Shown: in pieces, positions 1 through 8,225 of the stretch | How positions within the stretch are numbered: position 1 is the first letter of the stretch | How the letters are laid out: each line of letters opens with the position of its first letter | Source of the DNA: Candidatus Methylomirabilota bacterium | GTDB lineage: Bacteria > Methylomirabilota > Methylomirabilia > Methylomirabilales > CSP1-5 | Reading direction: 5' to 3' | NCBI GenBank assembly: GCA_019456075.1 | Contig: VRUN01000010.1 | Location: 1 to 38,093, forward strand | DNA length: 38,093 nt | Made by a program: the position numbers and the translations under genes | Notes under the pieces: model-generated | The model's database searches: none | What the model saw: the letters and a program-made list of their open reading frames with translations, nothing else | What the model was told of the DNA's origin: nothing

Positions 1-600
1 CTAGTCTTGCTTCTGCTGGGCGACCTTTAAGCGAGCCAGAGCGGTCTCCGCCTCCCGGGCCTTCCCCAGGAGTCCTGCAATGTCCTCCTTGGGGAACTGT
101 CCCTGTCCCTCGCCACCCCCGTCAAGGAGGGTCTCGAGGCGGCGGGTGAGATCCCCCAGGGGGCGCCGGGTCTCCTGGATGGTATCGGCCAGGGTTTCGA
201 TGGCCCGGTTCACGGCCGTCTCCAACTCCATGAGATCATCTCCCTTGCGTAGCCTGAACCGGGTTGAGAGATCGCCTGCCGCCATCTGATCCACCACCTG
301 GCGGAACCGATAGATTGGGCCAGCAAAGCGGTGGGTGACAAACATGCTTAGGGAACCCGAAACGAGCATGGCAAGAAAGACGGCTGGCCAAATCCGGAAC
401 CCCAGGGCCCGAAGGTCCTGCACGATTGCACTCTTGGCGGCGGGAGAGGCCGAGGAGTAGAGGAGGACATCCATCGGGAGGAAGAGGAAGACGATAATCA
501 GAAAAGCAGAGATCAGGATGGGGACAAGCGAGAGGAAAAAATACTTCCGCTGGATACTGTGGACGTAGAATCGGCGCCGTCGCGTGGGGGGACGACTCAT
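1..600 (-). CDS. Membrane protein with two TM segments and a HAMP domain
   Basis: A 199-residue inner-membrane protein of unknown function. Hydrophobic segments lie at about residues 21-41 and 70-89 with a short extracytoplasmic loop between them. A HAMP-like linker follows at about 90-142 (glycine/proline turn, the 'AAGDL' motif, then a second helix). No kinase, cyclase or methyl-accepting domain follows, and the last 60 residues are charged and helical. The ATG at 600 was chosen because it overlaps the upstream TGA as ATGA and has a GGAGG-type ribosome site; a start at 627 would run further into the upstream gene. It is the last gene of the ntrY-ntrX-phosphoribosyltransferase run, so it may be an accessory sensor or a partner of NtrY. 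That role is inference. Confidence 0.8.
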   Translation of the reverse strand: MSRPPTRRRRFYVHSIQRKYFFLSLVPILISAFLIIVFLFLPMDVLLYSSASPAAKSAIVQDLRALGFRIWPAVFLAMLVSGSLSMFVTHRFAGPIYRFRQVVDQMAAGDLSTRFRLRKGDDLMELETAVNRAIETLADTIQETRRPLGDLTRRLETLLDGGGEGQGQFPKEDIAGLLGKAREAETALARLKVAQQKQD

Positions 601-1370
601 TTCACCCCTCCGGCCAAGAATCCCCACACACCGACACCACCTCTGCGTCCTGGAGTCCCGCCTCCCGCCTGTCCTGCTTCCGCCGCTTCACCCGAATAGC
701 CACTCGTGGGCGGTGCAGGGGGACGACCGGCGTTTAGAGTCATCAAAACTTCCTCATCCGTCAGCTGGGAAAAGGCGCGATAAAAGCTGCCGACCGCAAA
801 GCTCGAGGCGTCGCTGACGTGGAGCGTAACCAACCGGTCTACCGCGGGCTGTACCAGCCCGACCGCGCAATCGGAAGCCACGGGGGAAGCAACGATCACC
901 TGCCGCGGCCCGGCTTTCTTCAGACACTCCACGGCCGCTAGCATTGTGTATCCAGAGGCCAGCCCGTCGTCGGTCAGGATAACCGAGCAACCCGCCACCC
1001 GGGGGAACGGCCGTCCCCCGCGATAGATTTGTTCCCGGCGCTCTGCCTCCCGTAGCACTTCCCCCTTGACGTGCTCGACCTCCCCCGGGCTCGATTGAGT
1101 CCGCTCGAGGAGGTTGTGATTCTGAACCACGGTGCCGTCGAGGGCGACCGCGCCAAAACCCAACTCCGGATTCCACGAAAAGGCCAGTTTCTGCACGACC
1201 ACCACATCCCACGGGCACCGCAACGCCTCTGCGATGCGGGCGGCAATGGGAACCCCACCCCTCGGGATAGCCAGGACTAGAGGGTCCGGGAGGGGTTCCT
1301 GCGCGAGGGCCTGCGCCAGCCGGTGACCGGCATCACTACGATCCCGGAACCGCACGGAATGCCACCTCAC
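597..1370 (-). CDS. Predicted phosphoribosyltransferase (COG1926-like)
   Basis: 257 residues, type I PRTase fold. A PRPP-binding loop is visible at about residues 129-142 (SVILTDDGLASGYT), following the family pattern of hydrophobics, two acidic residues, then a G/S/T-rich turn. The N-terminal half has AIPRGGVPIAARIAEAL and VVVVQKLAFSWNPELGFGAVA, typical of the COG1926 group of predicted phosphoribosyltransferases, whose substrate is generally unknown. The GTG start at 1370 forms GTGA with the stop of ntrX and has GGAGG about 7 nt upstream. The same frame stays open up to 1772 but that part only shadows ntrX. The last 35 residues are low-complexity (Pro/Gly/Ala). Translational coupling to ntrX suggests co-regulation; the link between a PRTase and NtrYX is unexplained. 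Confidence 0.85.
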   Translation of the reverse strand: MRWHSVRFRDRSDAGHRLAQALAQEPLPDPLVLAIPRGGVPIAARIAEALRCPWDVVVVQKLAFSWNPELGFGAVALDGTVVQNHNLLERTQSSPGEVEHVKGEVLREAERREQIYRGGRPFPRVAGCSVILTDDGLASGYTMLAAVECLKKAGPRQVIVASPVASDCAVGLVQPAVDRLVTLHVSDASSFAVGSFYRAFSQLTDEEVLMTLNAGRPPAPPTSGYSGEAAEAGQAGGGTPGRRGGVGVWGFLAGGVK

Positions 1371-2773
1371 GAATGGGCCTCCCGGTCGGGAGGGTTTCCG
1401 ATACCATAGGCCTTCAACTTCCGGTGGAGGTTTGACCGTTCGATCTTCAGTCGCTCCGCGGTCCGCGTGACGTTCCCCTGATTTTCCTGCAGGTGCATCA
1501 GAATATACTCCCGTTCGAACCGGTTTCGCGCCTCGCGGAGCGACGCGGTCCGCGAAATTTCGGGGACGAATGAAGTCCCCTCTGCCCGGACCGGGCGGGC
1601 CTGCAGCGCGGGGTCCACATGGAAGCGGTGAATAACCTCCCCGGGAACCATGATCACCAAACGCTCGACAACGTTCTTCAGCTCTCGAACGTTCCCCGGC
1701 CAGGGGTGTTGCAAGAACAGTTCCATCGCGTCCGGCGACAGAGTCTTCTCCTTTTTTCCGTACTCCGCACAAAACCCCTTCAGGAAGTGCCTGGCCATGA
1801 GTAGAATATCTTCCCGGCGCTCCCGGAGCGGGGGGACCTCAATGGGGACAACGTTCAGGCGGTAGTAGAGGTCTTCCCGGAATCGACCGGCGCGGGTTTC
1901 CTCCTCCAGATCCTTGTTGGAGGCGGCGATGACCCGCACATCCACCCGGAATACCTCGGTCCCCCCTACCCGTTCAAAGACTTGCTCCTGCAGCACACGG
2001 AGCACTTTGGACTGAGCCTTGAGACTCATGTCGCCCACCTCGTCGAGAAAAATGGTCCCCTCGTCGGCAAGCTCAAATTTTCCCCGGCGAGTGGTGAGGG
2101 CCCCGGTGAAGGCTCCTTTCTCGTGGCCGAACAGTTCACTCTCGATGAGTTCATCGGGGATGGCAGCGCAGTTGACCTCCACAAAGGGCCTCTCCCGCCT
2201 GAGACTTGACCGATGAATGGCCCTGGCGATGAGCTCCTTGCCGGTTCCACTCTCGCCCCGGATTAACACCCGCCCATGACTTGGCGCGACCGACTCGACC
2301 TGCGTCAGGATCCTCCGGATCGCTGGACTTTCGCCGATGATCTCATACTGCCGCTCCAAGTGCTGGCGCAAGGCCCGGTTCTCTTGCAGGAGGCGCTGCT
2401 GCTCCAGGCCGTGCTGGACCGCCAAGAGGGTCCGCTCGATGGTTGGGGGTTTCTCGATGAAGTCGTAGGCCCCCATCTTGATGGCCCGGACCGCCGTCTC
2501 GATGGTTCCGTGCCCGGAGATCATGATCACCGGGGTCTCTGGAACCACCCCCTTCAGGACGTCCAGGGTCTGCAGCCCATCCATCCCGGGCAGCCAGATA
2601 TCCAAAATCACGAGGTCGGGACTCGAGCGCTGAACCTCCGCGAGGGCGTCCTCCCCACTGTGCGCGGTCCGCACGCGATACCCTTCGTCGGTCAAAATAT
2701 CCCCAAGTACCTTCAGGATGTTGGGTTCGTCATCCACGACCAGGATGTTTTCTCGCGGCACGGCCAGCCTCAC
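1367..2773 (-). CDS. ntrX: NtrX-type sigma-54 response regulator
   Basis: 468 residues in the NtrC-family order. A receiver domain occupies about 1-125, with an acidic pocket (VVDDE) and the phosphoacceptor Asp58 in [14 protein letters not shown] sigma-54-interacting AAA+ domain covers about 145-385, with Walker A GESGTGKE (173-180), the sigma-54 contact loop GAFTGA (220-225) and Walker [10 protein letters not shown] Fis-type helix-turn-helix is at the C-terminus ([20 protein letters not shown]). With GAFTGA intact it should activate sigma-54 holoenzyme. The GTG start at 2773 overlaps the stop of the kinase gene as GTGA. NtrX rather than NtrC is inferred from the NtrY-like kinase upstream; the targets cannot be read from the gene itself. 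Confidence 0.9.
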   Translation of the reverse strand: MRLAVPRENILVVDDEPNILKVLGDILTDEGYRVRTAHSGEDALAEVQRSSPDLVILDIWLPGMDGLQTLDVLKGVVPETPVIMISGHGTIETAVRAIKMGAYDFIEKPPTIERTLLAVQHGLEQQRLLQENRALRQHLERQYEIIGESPAIRRILTQVESVAPSHGRVLIRGESGTGKELIARAIHRSSLRRERPFVEVNCAAIPDELIESELFGHEKGAFTGALTTRRGKFELADEGTIFLDEVGDMSLKAQSKVLRVLQEQVFERVGGTEVFRVDVRVIAASNKDLEEETRAGRFREDLYYRLNVVPIEVPPLRERREDILLMARHFLKGFCAEYGKKEKTLSPDAMELFLQHPWPGNVRELKNVVERLVIMVPGEVIHRFHVDPALQARPVRAEGTSFVPEISRTASLREARNRFEREYILMHLQENQGNVTRTAERLKIERSNLHRKLKAYGIGNPPDREAHS

Positions 2774-5013
2774 ACCACCTCAGCCGCCACCGGCAGGGCG
2801 GGAAACTCGATGATCATCCGGGTGCCTCTCGGGTGATTCTCCTCCACCCGAATCGTTCCATTATGTTCAGTGACGATTCGGTACACGATGGCAAGACCCA
2901 GTCCGGTCCCGGACTTCTTGGTGGAGAAGTATGGGAGAAAGAGACGCGCCCGGTCCTCTAGCGGAATGCCAGGACCAGTGTCGGTCACCTCCAGACGAAC
3001 CTTTCCCTCCTCCGCGAGATACCGCGTCACTAGGCAGATCTCCCCGGCCTCCCCTCCCTCTCCCACCGCCGTGACCGCATTGTCCACCAAATTGACCAGG
3101 GCCCGCTTCATATGATCCGGGTCGAGATTAACAAGAGGCACCTGAGGATCGAGAACGGTGGTCAGCTGGGTGTGTCGAGTGACTCCCGAGTAGAGATTCG
3201 TGACCTGCTTGATCAACGTGTGGAGATCTCCCGGGCGAGGGGAAGAGGTGGGCATTCGGGCATAGCGGGAGAATTCATCTACTAAGGCCTTCAGCGCGTC
3301 CACTTCATGAATGATGGTCTGGGTACACTGGTCAAAGACCCCCGAGAAATCGGTGGACTGTTCGGCGAACTTCTTCCGCAGACGCTGGGTGGAGAGCTTG
3401 ATAGGGGTCAACGGGTTCTTGATTTCATGAGCGATTCGCCGGGCGACCTCACCCCACGCCATGGCCTGCTGGGCGCGGATCAGCTGCGTAATGTCATCAA
3501 AGACTACCACCAACCCGAGGTACTGTCCTCCCCGATCCCTGAGGCTCGAAACATTGACCACGAACGTGGCCCCCCGACCGGGGACGGACAGGGGCACCTG
3601 CTCATTGACCGTGCCTCGTCCCTCCTGGACCATGCGGTCCATTAGACGGCAGAGCGGGGTCAACGGTTCGGCGGCGAAAACGGTGCGATAGTGCCGTTGG
3701 AGCGCCTCGGTTGGCTCGAGGGCTAGCATCCGAGATGCTGCGCGGTTCAAAGTATTCACCCGTCCCGCCGTGTCCAATGAAAAGACACCCGCCCCGATGC
3801 TTTCCAGGGTCGTTTCCATGTACGCCCGGATCTGGTTCAGCTCGACGTTGGTTCGCTGCAAATCCCGGTTCGTATCCGTGAGCTCCACCTCGCTTCGGCG
3901 CAGGTCCTGGGTCATCCGATTAAAGGAGTCTACCAGGATTCCAATCTCATCATCCGCCTCCACCTGCACGCGATAATCGAGGTCTCCAGCCGCCACGGCC
4001 CGTGTCCCCTCGGCGAGCTTTTGAATGGGGACGGTGATTCGACGAGCCATGTGCACGCCGACCCATACGGCAGCGAAGATAATCACCAACGTGACCATCA
4101 GAAAGAGCATAACGTAGATGCCCTTTATCGGGTTCTTGAGCAGCTTCAGCTGCTTATACTCTTGGATCCCCCTAGTGATGTCGGTGATCTTCCGGCCCAT
4201 CCCCCCGGGGATGAGATACCCCACCGCGGCCGCTCCAATGATCTCGTCCTTTTGTGACGGGAGAACGATCGGCACGACACCCTGAACAAGATCCCCTGTC
4301 CCGGTCGGCCGGATCAGAGACTGCTCCCGGCCATTCAAGGCCCGCCGGACGTAGCGGGAGGATACCGTAAACGCCTCACCGCCGGTCATCTGCTCTCCCC
4401 GAAACTGCAGCCGCTCGCGGCCCCTGCGGTCAAAAATCTGGAGAACGGCCAGCCGGAATTCCTGGACCTTCTCCTTCGCAACCCGATTGAGGTAGGGCTC
4501 GTTCGCGTCCAGGAGACCTTCGGCGGCGATGCGCCGCGCGATCTGCCTCGCCGAACCGAGGGCCCGGTCGTGGACGCCCTGATAATAGGTTTCTGCCACT
4601 TCGAGGGAGCGTTCGAGCGATTCCTCCACCTGGATGTTAAACCAACCGTCCACACTGGTGGTGATAAGGTTGGAGGCCACCAGGAACAGCAGGGCCGCAG
4701 GAAGCAGCGCGAGGCTCAAGAAAGTCACCACCAACTTCACCCGGAACTTGGACCCCAAGAGGTTGTCCCGGCGCTCCAGATAAATCTTGAACAGATGCCG
4801 AAAGAGCAGGAGGATGAGGAGGATCAGGAGGATCAGGTTCACATTGACCAGGGCGAAGATCAGGATATTGCTCGGAATGGGGGAGGGAAACCGGAGATGC
4901 TGGATCAGGACTTGGACCCCGGTGAGCACCAGGACGAGCCCACCCACCCCGGCAATGATCAGCCGCGTCCGCCGCCGCTGCTGGTCCATCTCGTTGTCGC
5001 GATTCGGCTCCAT
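2770..5013 (-). CDS. ntrY: NtrY-type membrane sensor histidine kinase
   Basis: 747 residues. Transmembrane helices lie at about 18-37, 49-71, 92-115 and 298-322, so a large extracytoplasmic sensing region sits between the third and fourth. HAMP follows at about 323-377, a PAS domain at about 395-510, then HisKA with the phospho-acceptor His529 in RRIAHEIKNPLTPIKLS. The ATPase domain has an N box (LVNLVDNAV), G1 (DTGPGI) and G2 (GTGLGLAI). This four-helix, HAMP, PAS, kinase order is that of NtrY, partner of NtrX in nitrogen, redox and envelope control in other bacteria. The ATG at 5013 is used; an internal ATG eight codons later is possible. A sigma-70-like promoter stands about 80 bp upstream, in the gap after lpxC. 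Confidence 0.9.
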   Translation of the reverse strand: MEPNRDNEMDQQRRRTRLIIAGVGGLVLVLTGVQVLIQHLRFPSPIPSNILIFALVNVNLILLILLILLLFRHLFKIYLERRDNLLGSKFRVKLVVTFLSLALLPAALLFLVASNLITTSVDGWFNIQVEESLERSLEVAETYYQGVHDRALGSARQIARRIAAEGLLDANEPYLNRVAKEKVQEFRLAVLQIFDRRGRERLQFRGEQMTGGEAFTVSSRYVRRALNGREQSLIRPTGTGDLVQGVVPIVLPSQKDEIIGAAAVGYLIPGGMGRKITDITRGIQEYKQLKLLKNPIKGIYVMLFLMVTLVIIFAAVWVGVHMARRITVPIQKLAEGTRAVAAGDLDYRVQVEADDEIGILVDSFNRMTQDLRRSEVELTDTNRDLQRTNVELNQIRAYMETTLESIGAGVFSLDTAGRVNTLNRAASRMLALEPTEALQRHYRTVFAAEPLTPLCRLMDRMVQEGRGTVNEQVPLSVPGRGATFVVNVSSLRDRGGQYLGLVVVFDDITQLIRAQQAMAWGEVARRIAHEIKNPLTPIKLSTQRLRKKFAEQSTDFSGVFDQCTQTIIHEVDALKALVDEFSRYARMPTSSPRPGDLHTLIKQVTNLYSGVTRHTQLTTVLDPQVPLVNLDPDHMKRALVNLVDNAVTAVGEGGEAGEICLVTRYLAEEGKVRLEVTDTGPGIPLEDRARLFLPYFSTKKSGTGLGLAIVYRIVTEHNGTIRVEENHPRGTRMIIEFPALPVAAEVV

Positions 5014-5095
5014 CCGTGTCTATCCTCGGTCCCTCCGACCCTCCCGACACAAAAAACAGGGAAGCCCCGGGGGGATCCACACACAGTGGAAGCTA

Positions 5096-5125
5096 ACTAT
5101 AGCCAAAACCGGAACGCTCTGACAA
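5096..5125 (-). promoter_or_regulatory. Sigma-70-like promoter for ntrY operon
   Basis: Minus-strand TTGTCA (5120-5125) and TATAGT (5096-5101) are separated by 18 bp, each 5 of 6 matches to consensus. Transcription would start near 5089, about 75 nt before the ntrY ATG. It sits in the 126-bp gap between lpxC and ntrY, which would let ntrYX be expressed apart from lpxC. Prediction from sequence only. Confidence 0.5.
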
Positions 5126-5139
5126 GGACAAACGGGGCC

Positions 5140-6060
5140 TTATACGGCAGGGGAGCCGAGGGGTTTCGCCGAGGCAGGCACGGGGAACGAGAGGGGTTCA
5201 GGGGCCGCTACGACACATCGGGAGACCTGGTCCGATTCGAGGTGGCGCTGAATTTCCCTCACCAGGGTGGTGTGGAGAAGATGACCTGCCCCTTTCGCCA
5301 CGACGGTCCCCTGCAGCGGCCGCCCCAAGAGGTACAGATCACCAATGAGATCCAATACCTTGTGCCGAATCAGCTCGTCTCCGAAGCGGAGGTCATTGAG
5401 GGGCCCCTCGTCGCCGATGACCACCGTATTCTCCAGGGAGCCGCCAAGGGCGAGGCCCCGGCGCCAGAGGTACTCGACATCCCGGAGAAAGCCGTAGGTC
5501 CGAGAGGGGGCGATCTTCCGTATAAAGGTGCGCCGAGAGATGAGGAGCTCGATCGACTGCTCAGGAAAGCGAGGATGGTCAAAGCCCATGGAATAATGGA
5601 TCCGAAATCGTTTGGAGGGGAGAATCTGGATGCTCCGATTCCCCATTTCGATGACAAGAGGCTTGGTGACCACGATGTAGGTCTTCGGGACGTAATGCCT
5701 CCGGATCCCCGCCTGGAGGAGGAGGTCGACGAAGGGAGCGGCACTCCCATCCATGACAGGAACCTCGGGCCCCGAAATCTCCACCATGAGGTTGTCGATT
5801 CCGAGGCCCGCGAGAGCAGCCAGCAGGTGCTCTACGGTCTTTACCTCGACCCCCGCCTTCCCAAGGGTCGTGGCGTAGTGGACATCCAGGATGTTTTCGG
5901 GACGGGCCTGGACGACCGGCGTATCAGGAAGGTCCATCCTCCGGAAGATGATCCCTGTGTCCGGGGGCGAGGGGCAGAGGTTCATGGAGACTTCCTGCCC
6001 GGAATGGAGCCCGATGCCAGAGCAGGTGATCGGTCTCCCTATCGTTTTCTGCCGGCCCAC
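5140..6060 (-). CDS. lpxC: UDP-3-O-acyl-N-acetylglucosamine deacetylase
   Basis: 306 residues, the usual length for LpxC, the zinc amidase that catalyses the committed step of lipid A synthesis in the cytoplasm. Zinc ligands match the family: His78 in TVEHLLAAL, and His233 and Asp237 in HKVLDLIGD. The motifs GIGLHSG near the start, PVMDGSAAPF and GSLENTVV are present, and a GAGHLLHT stretch near residue 260 carries the expected late histidine region. The GTG start at 6060 has an AAGGGAGA ribosome site 4-5 nt upstream. A sigma-54-like promoter lies about 65 bp upstream. Its place directly before the ntrYX genes, whose product is a sigma-54 activator, suggests regulation of envelope synthesis by NtrX. 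That link is inference. Confidence 0.95.
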   Translation of the reverse strand: MGRQKTIGRPITCSGIGLHSGQEVSMNLCPSPPDTGIIFRRMDLPDTPVVQARPENILDVHYATTLGKAGVEVKTVEHLLAALAGLGIDNLMVEISGPEVPVMDGSAAPFVDLLLQAGIRRHYVPKTYIVVTKPLVIEMGNRSIQILPSKRFRIHYSMGFDHPRFPEQSIELLISRRTFIRKIAPSRTYGFLRDVEYLWRRGLALGGSLENTVVIGDEGPLNDLRFGDELIRHKVLDLIGDLYLLGRPLQGTVVAKGAGHLLHTTLVREIQRHLESDQVSRCVVAAPEPLSFPVPASAKPLGSPAV

Positions 6061-6126
6061 GTCTTCTCCCTTCTCACCTCAGGTTCAAAGACGGAATCGC
6101 CGCCCCATCGGGAAATAGAACGTCAC

Positions 6127-6142
6127 TGCAAGCCCTATACCA
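6127..6142 (-). promoter_or_regulatory. Sigma-54-like (-24/-12) promoter upstream of lpxC
   Basis: The minus strand reads TGGTATAGGGCTTGCA. The -24 GG and -12 GC dinucleotides are exactly 10 nt apart, and the -12 element TTGCA is perfect; the -24 element TGGTAT differs from TGGCAC at two places. The start would be about 55 nt before the lpxC GTG. The nearby ntrX encodes an activator of sigma-54 polymerase with an intact GAFTGA loop. Confidence 0.5.
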
Positions 6143-6182
6143 ATGGGGCGGAACGGGCCTCGTCCGAGAATAAACCTTCAAT

Positions 6183-6198
6183 TTCAACAAGTTGTGAA
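6183..6198. promoter_or_regulatory. Dyad-symmetric site upstream of the lpxC sigma-54 promoter
   Basis: The 16-bp sequence TTCAACAAGTTGTGAA is nearly palindromic and contains CAA-N4-TTG. It lies about 45 bp upstream of the -24 element, a position suited to an activator. CAA-N-TTG dyads have been described for NtrX proteins in other bacteria (recalled, not checked). Candidate only. Confidence 0.3.
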
Positions 6199-6284
6199 TT
6201 GGTAACCAAGAGCGGTCTTGAACCCCTGTGTTTTTTTTGCAACTCTACACACTCCATTTGTTGAAACAAGACCACAAAAGACTG

Positions 6285-6746
6285 TTAGTCCACCTCCTGG
6301 GCCTTCTTGAGGATCCGAGCCAAGACCTCACGGCACTCCAGATCCTGAACGGGTCGAAGGATCTCCTGGTGATGCATCTGCATCTCAGGTGGGGGACGGT
6401 CGCTTCTCCTCCGAGAGGTGCGTTCAGGCCGAGCAGCGGGAAAGGAGAGTGTGCCGAGGGTGAAGAAGATGTCCAGGACCTTCTGGGAGCCCACGTGCGA
6501 CTCCAGGCGTGCAAGGATGGTAGGCTTCAACATCGTGAGCTGCTGGAGCCAGACCGCATCCACGACTGTCACCTGGAGACGGCCGTTCCTGAGCAGGCCG
6601 GGCTCGCTCCGACGAGCCACCTCTTCTCCCACGACTTCTGCCCAGACGCGGTGAACGATAATATGCACCAAGCCGGCACCCAGCCCAAGCCGTTCCAGGG
6701 TCACCTCCACGGCCTTCCCGAAAGGGGTAAAGCCCGAGTGACTCAC
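6285..6746 (-). CDS. DciA-like (DUF721) protein
   Basis: 153 residues. The central part fits the DUF721/DciA pattern: a tryptophan-containing VWAEVVGEEVARRSEPGLL, then GRLQVTVVDAVWLQQLTMLK, the beta-hairpin and helix that define the family. Family members in many bacteria load the replicative helicase DnaB where DnaC/DnaI is missing, so a role in replication initiation is plausible; others are only known as DUF721. The C-terminal 45 residues are variable. The GTG start at 6744-6746 overlaps the stop of the RNase H gene as GTGA. It closes the dnaG-rpoD-rnhA group, a context that fits replication. Confidence 0.75.
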   Translation of the reverse strand: MSHSGFTPFGKAVEVTLERLGLGAGLVHIIVHRVWAEVVGEEVARRSEPGLLRNGRLQVTVVDAVWLQQLTMLKPTILARLESHVGSQKVLDIFFTLGTLSFPAARPERTSRRRSDRPPPEMQMHHQEILRPVQDLECREVLARILKKAQEVD

Positions 6747-7369
6747 CCTTCCTCCTTCCCCTGAGCGGTCGCGTTCCCCTTCTGCCGTTCGCTCAGGACG
6801 GCCTCGATCGCCCGATTGGCTAGGAGATCGGCCCGAGTATTCATTCCCCGGCGGACATGGTCAATCTCGAATGCATCGAAAGACCGGAGGAGATTCTGGA
6901 CCTGATCATAGAACTGTCGCAACCGAGGATTCTTGACTCGGTATTCCCCCCGGATCTGGCGTACGAGGAGTTCCGAATCGGAGAAGACATTCACGGCCGC
7001 ATAGCCCAACTCTTTGGCCTTCCGGAGTCCAAAGAGGAGTGCTTCGTATTCCGCCACGTTGTTTGTCGCCTTCCCGATGTAGGCCAGATGCTCCTCCCGA
7101 ATAGAACCGGCTTCATCCCAGAGGACCACGCCGATCCCCGCCGGGCCCGGGTTCCCTCGAGCAGCCCCATCAATGTGGAGGATGAGCGATCGTGTAGCCG
7201 GGTGACGAGACCGGCGAGAAGTGGCCATCTGCTGGACCAGGTGGGAGGCTTCCTCCAGGGCCATCCTCAGGGTGGCAGGAGAAAGACCTGGGAGCTCGCC
7301 GCTCACGACGGTGAGGGCCTTGGTGCGGGCCATCGCCTCAAGGATATCGGCGAGCCGGCGCGGATCCAC
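6743..7369 (-). CDS. rnhA: RNase HI-family protein with N-terminal extension
   Basis: 208 residues. The RNase H fold starts at about residue 61 with LILHIDGAARGNPGPAGIG. The four acidic catalytic positions appear to be Asp67, Glu108 (NNVAEYEALL), Asp131 (SDSELLVRQI) and Asp181 (TRADLLANRA), so an active RNA-DNA hybrid nuclease is expected. The first 60 residues form a small helical region of unknown role (LADILEAMARTKAL), longer than in E. coli RNase HI (155 residues). The GTG start at 7369 lies one base past the stop of the upstream zinc-ribbon gene and follows GGAAAGGA. The frame stays open to 7585 but that part overlaps the upstream gene and is rejected. The stop overlaps the start of the DciA-like gene. 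Confidence 0.88.
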   Translation of the reverse strand: MDPRRLADILEAMARTKALTVVSGELPGLSPATLRMALEEASHLVQQMATSRRSRHPATRSLILHIDGAARGNPGPAGIGVVLWDEAGSIREEHLAYIGKATNNVAEYEALLFGLRKAKELGYAAVNVFSDSELLVRQIRGEYRVKNPRLRQFYDQVQNLLRSFDAFEIDHVRRGMNTRADLLANRAIEAVLSERQKGNATAQGKEEG

Positions 7370-7370
7370 C

Positions 7371-8075
7371 TTATCCTTTCCAGTAGAGGATCCGATGACA
7401 GTTCGCGCAGCTGAGGAGGACGTCCCCTCTCCGAAGCTCATTATAGGTCTGGGGAGTGAGGGAAACGTAACAGCCGAGGCAGGAGCCGTCCCGCACCGGA
7501 ACCGCCGCGACGCCGCCCCGGCTGCGTAGCAGACGCTGATAGGTCTGAAGAAGTCCCTGCTCCACGCGGCTCGCCTGGCGGTCACGCTCTTCCTGAAGGC
7601 GACTCAGCTCTCCCTGGAGATGCCTGAGCTCTCCTTCCATGGCGGTCCGTTGCTCCCCACACGTCTTTTCCCGCTCCTGAAAAAGAGCGTCCTCATTCCG
7701 GACCGCTCCTTGCGCCCCCTCGATTTGATCAAAGAGTTCGAGGATCTCGTCCTCAAGCTTCGAGCGGCGATCCTTCAGCCCCCCGATCTCTTTCAGAACC
7801 GCGGTATACTCCTGATTCGTTTTGATCTCGAAGAGACGTCCTTGCCGTTTCCGTTGCTCCGCCGTGATTTCCTCCAAGTCCATCTCTTTCCGCCGACGGA
7901 GCTGTTCGAGACTGGCGAAGTGCTCACGAGCCTGCTCCAACGTCCTCCGGGAGTTGATCAATTCTTGCTCGAGGTCGGCGATCCCCCGCGGGATCTCTTG
8001 GACCTCTCTCTGGATCTTGCCGATCTCCAGATCGAGATTCTGCAAATCGACTACCTGAGCCAGATCCTCCCGCAC
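7371..8075 (-). CDS. Coiled-coil protein with C4 zinc ribbon (CT398/DUF164 family)
   Basis: About 234 residues. A long charged alpha-helical hairpin fills residues 1-170 (heptad-rich Glu/Leu/Arg runs). A zinc ribbon follows near the C-terminus, with CLGC and CANC separated by about 20 residues, and the protein ends in RILYW. This is the CT398-like architecture, a family of unclear function (nucleic-acid or flagellar/secretion links have been proposed). The start is uncertain. The GTG at 8075 has AGGAGG just 3 nt upstream and gives the family's usual N-terminus. A GTG at 8102, nine codons earlier, lies inside a heptamer repeat array and has no ribosome site. Confidence 0.82.
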   Translation of the reverse strand: MREDLAQVVDLQNLDLEIGKIQREVQEIPRGIADLEQELINSRRTLEQAREHFASLEQLRRRKEMDLEEITAEQRKRQGRLFEIKTNQEYTAVLKEIGGLKDRRSKLEDEILELFDQIEGAQGAVRNEDALFQEREKTCGEQRTAMEGELRHLQGELSRLQEERDRQASRVEQGLLQTYQRLLRSRGGVAAVPVRDGSCLGCYVSLTPQTYNELRRGDVLLSCANCHRILYWKG

Positions 8076-8096
8076 GTCCCTCCTCGGCTCAATTGA

Positions 8097-8221
8097 GTTC
8101 ACCGTTCACGGTTCACAGTTCACATTAGTGGTTCAGGGTTCAGAGTCCACGGTTCAGAGTTCCATTTCAGAAATCACAAGAAGACCTCATGCCGTGAACC
8201 GTGAACGGTCAATTGTGAACT
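8097..8221. repeat. Inverted heptamer tandem array (GTTCANN), downstream of tRNA
   Basis: The left arm (8097-8165) is nine 7-bp units such as GTTCACG, GTTCACA and GTTCAGG with one 6-bp slip. A unique centre of 28 bp follows. The right arm (8194-8221) has four units in the opposite sense (GTGAACC, GTGAACG, GTCAATT, GTGAACT). The arms can fold into a large imperfect hairpin. Confidence 0.9.
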
Positions 8222-8225
8222 GATC

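Noticed and set aside
1371-1772. N-terminal extension of the phosphoribosyltransferase
   Set aside because: This part overlaps ntrX in another frame and has Arg/Gly-rich shadow composition. The GTG at 1370 with a GTGA overlap is a better start.
6226-6240. Run of eight Ts on the plus strand near 6231 as a terminator
   Set aside because: The nearest stem (CAAGA/TCTTG) is only 5 bp and lies about 10 nt before the T-run, and no plus-strand gene precedes it.
4570-6264. 564-residue plus-strand open frame opposite lpxC and ntrY
   Set aside because: It is antisense to two clearly conserved genes, and its translation is low-complexity (His/Pro/Asp/Arg-rich) with no domain. Typical shadow frame in GC-rich DNA.
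7370-7585. 72-residue N-terminal extension of the RNase HI protein
   Set aside because: It overlaps the 3' end of the zinc-ribbon gene, whose C-terminal CANC motif is conserved in its own frame.
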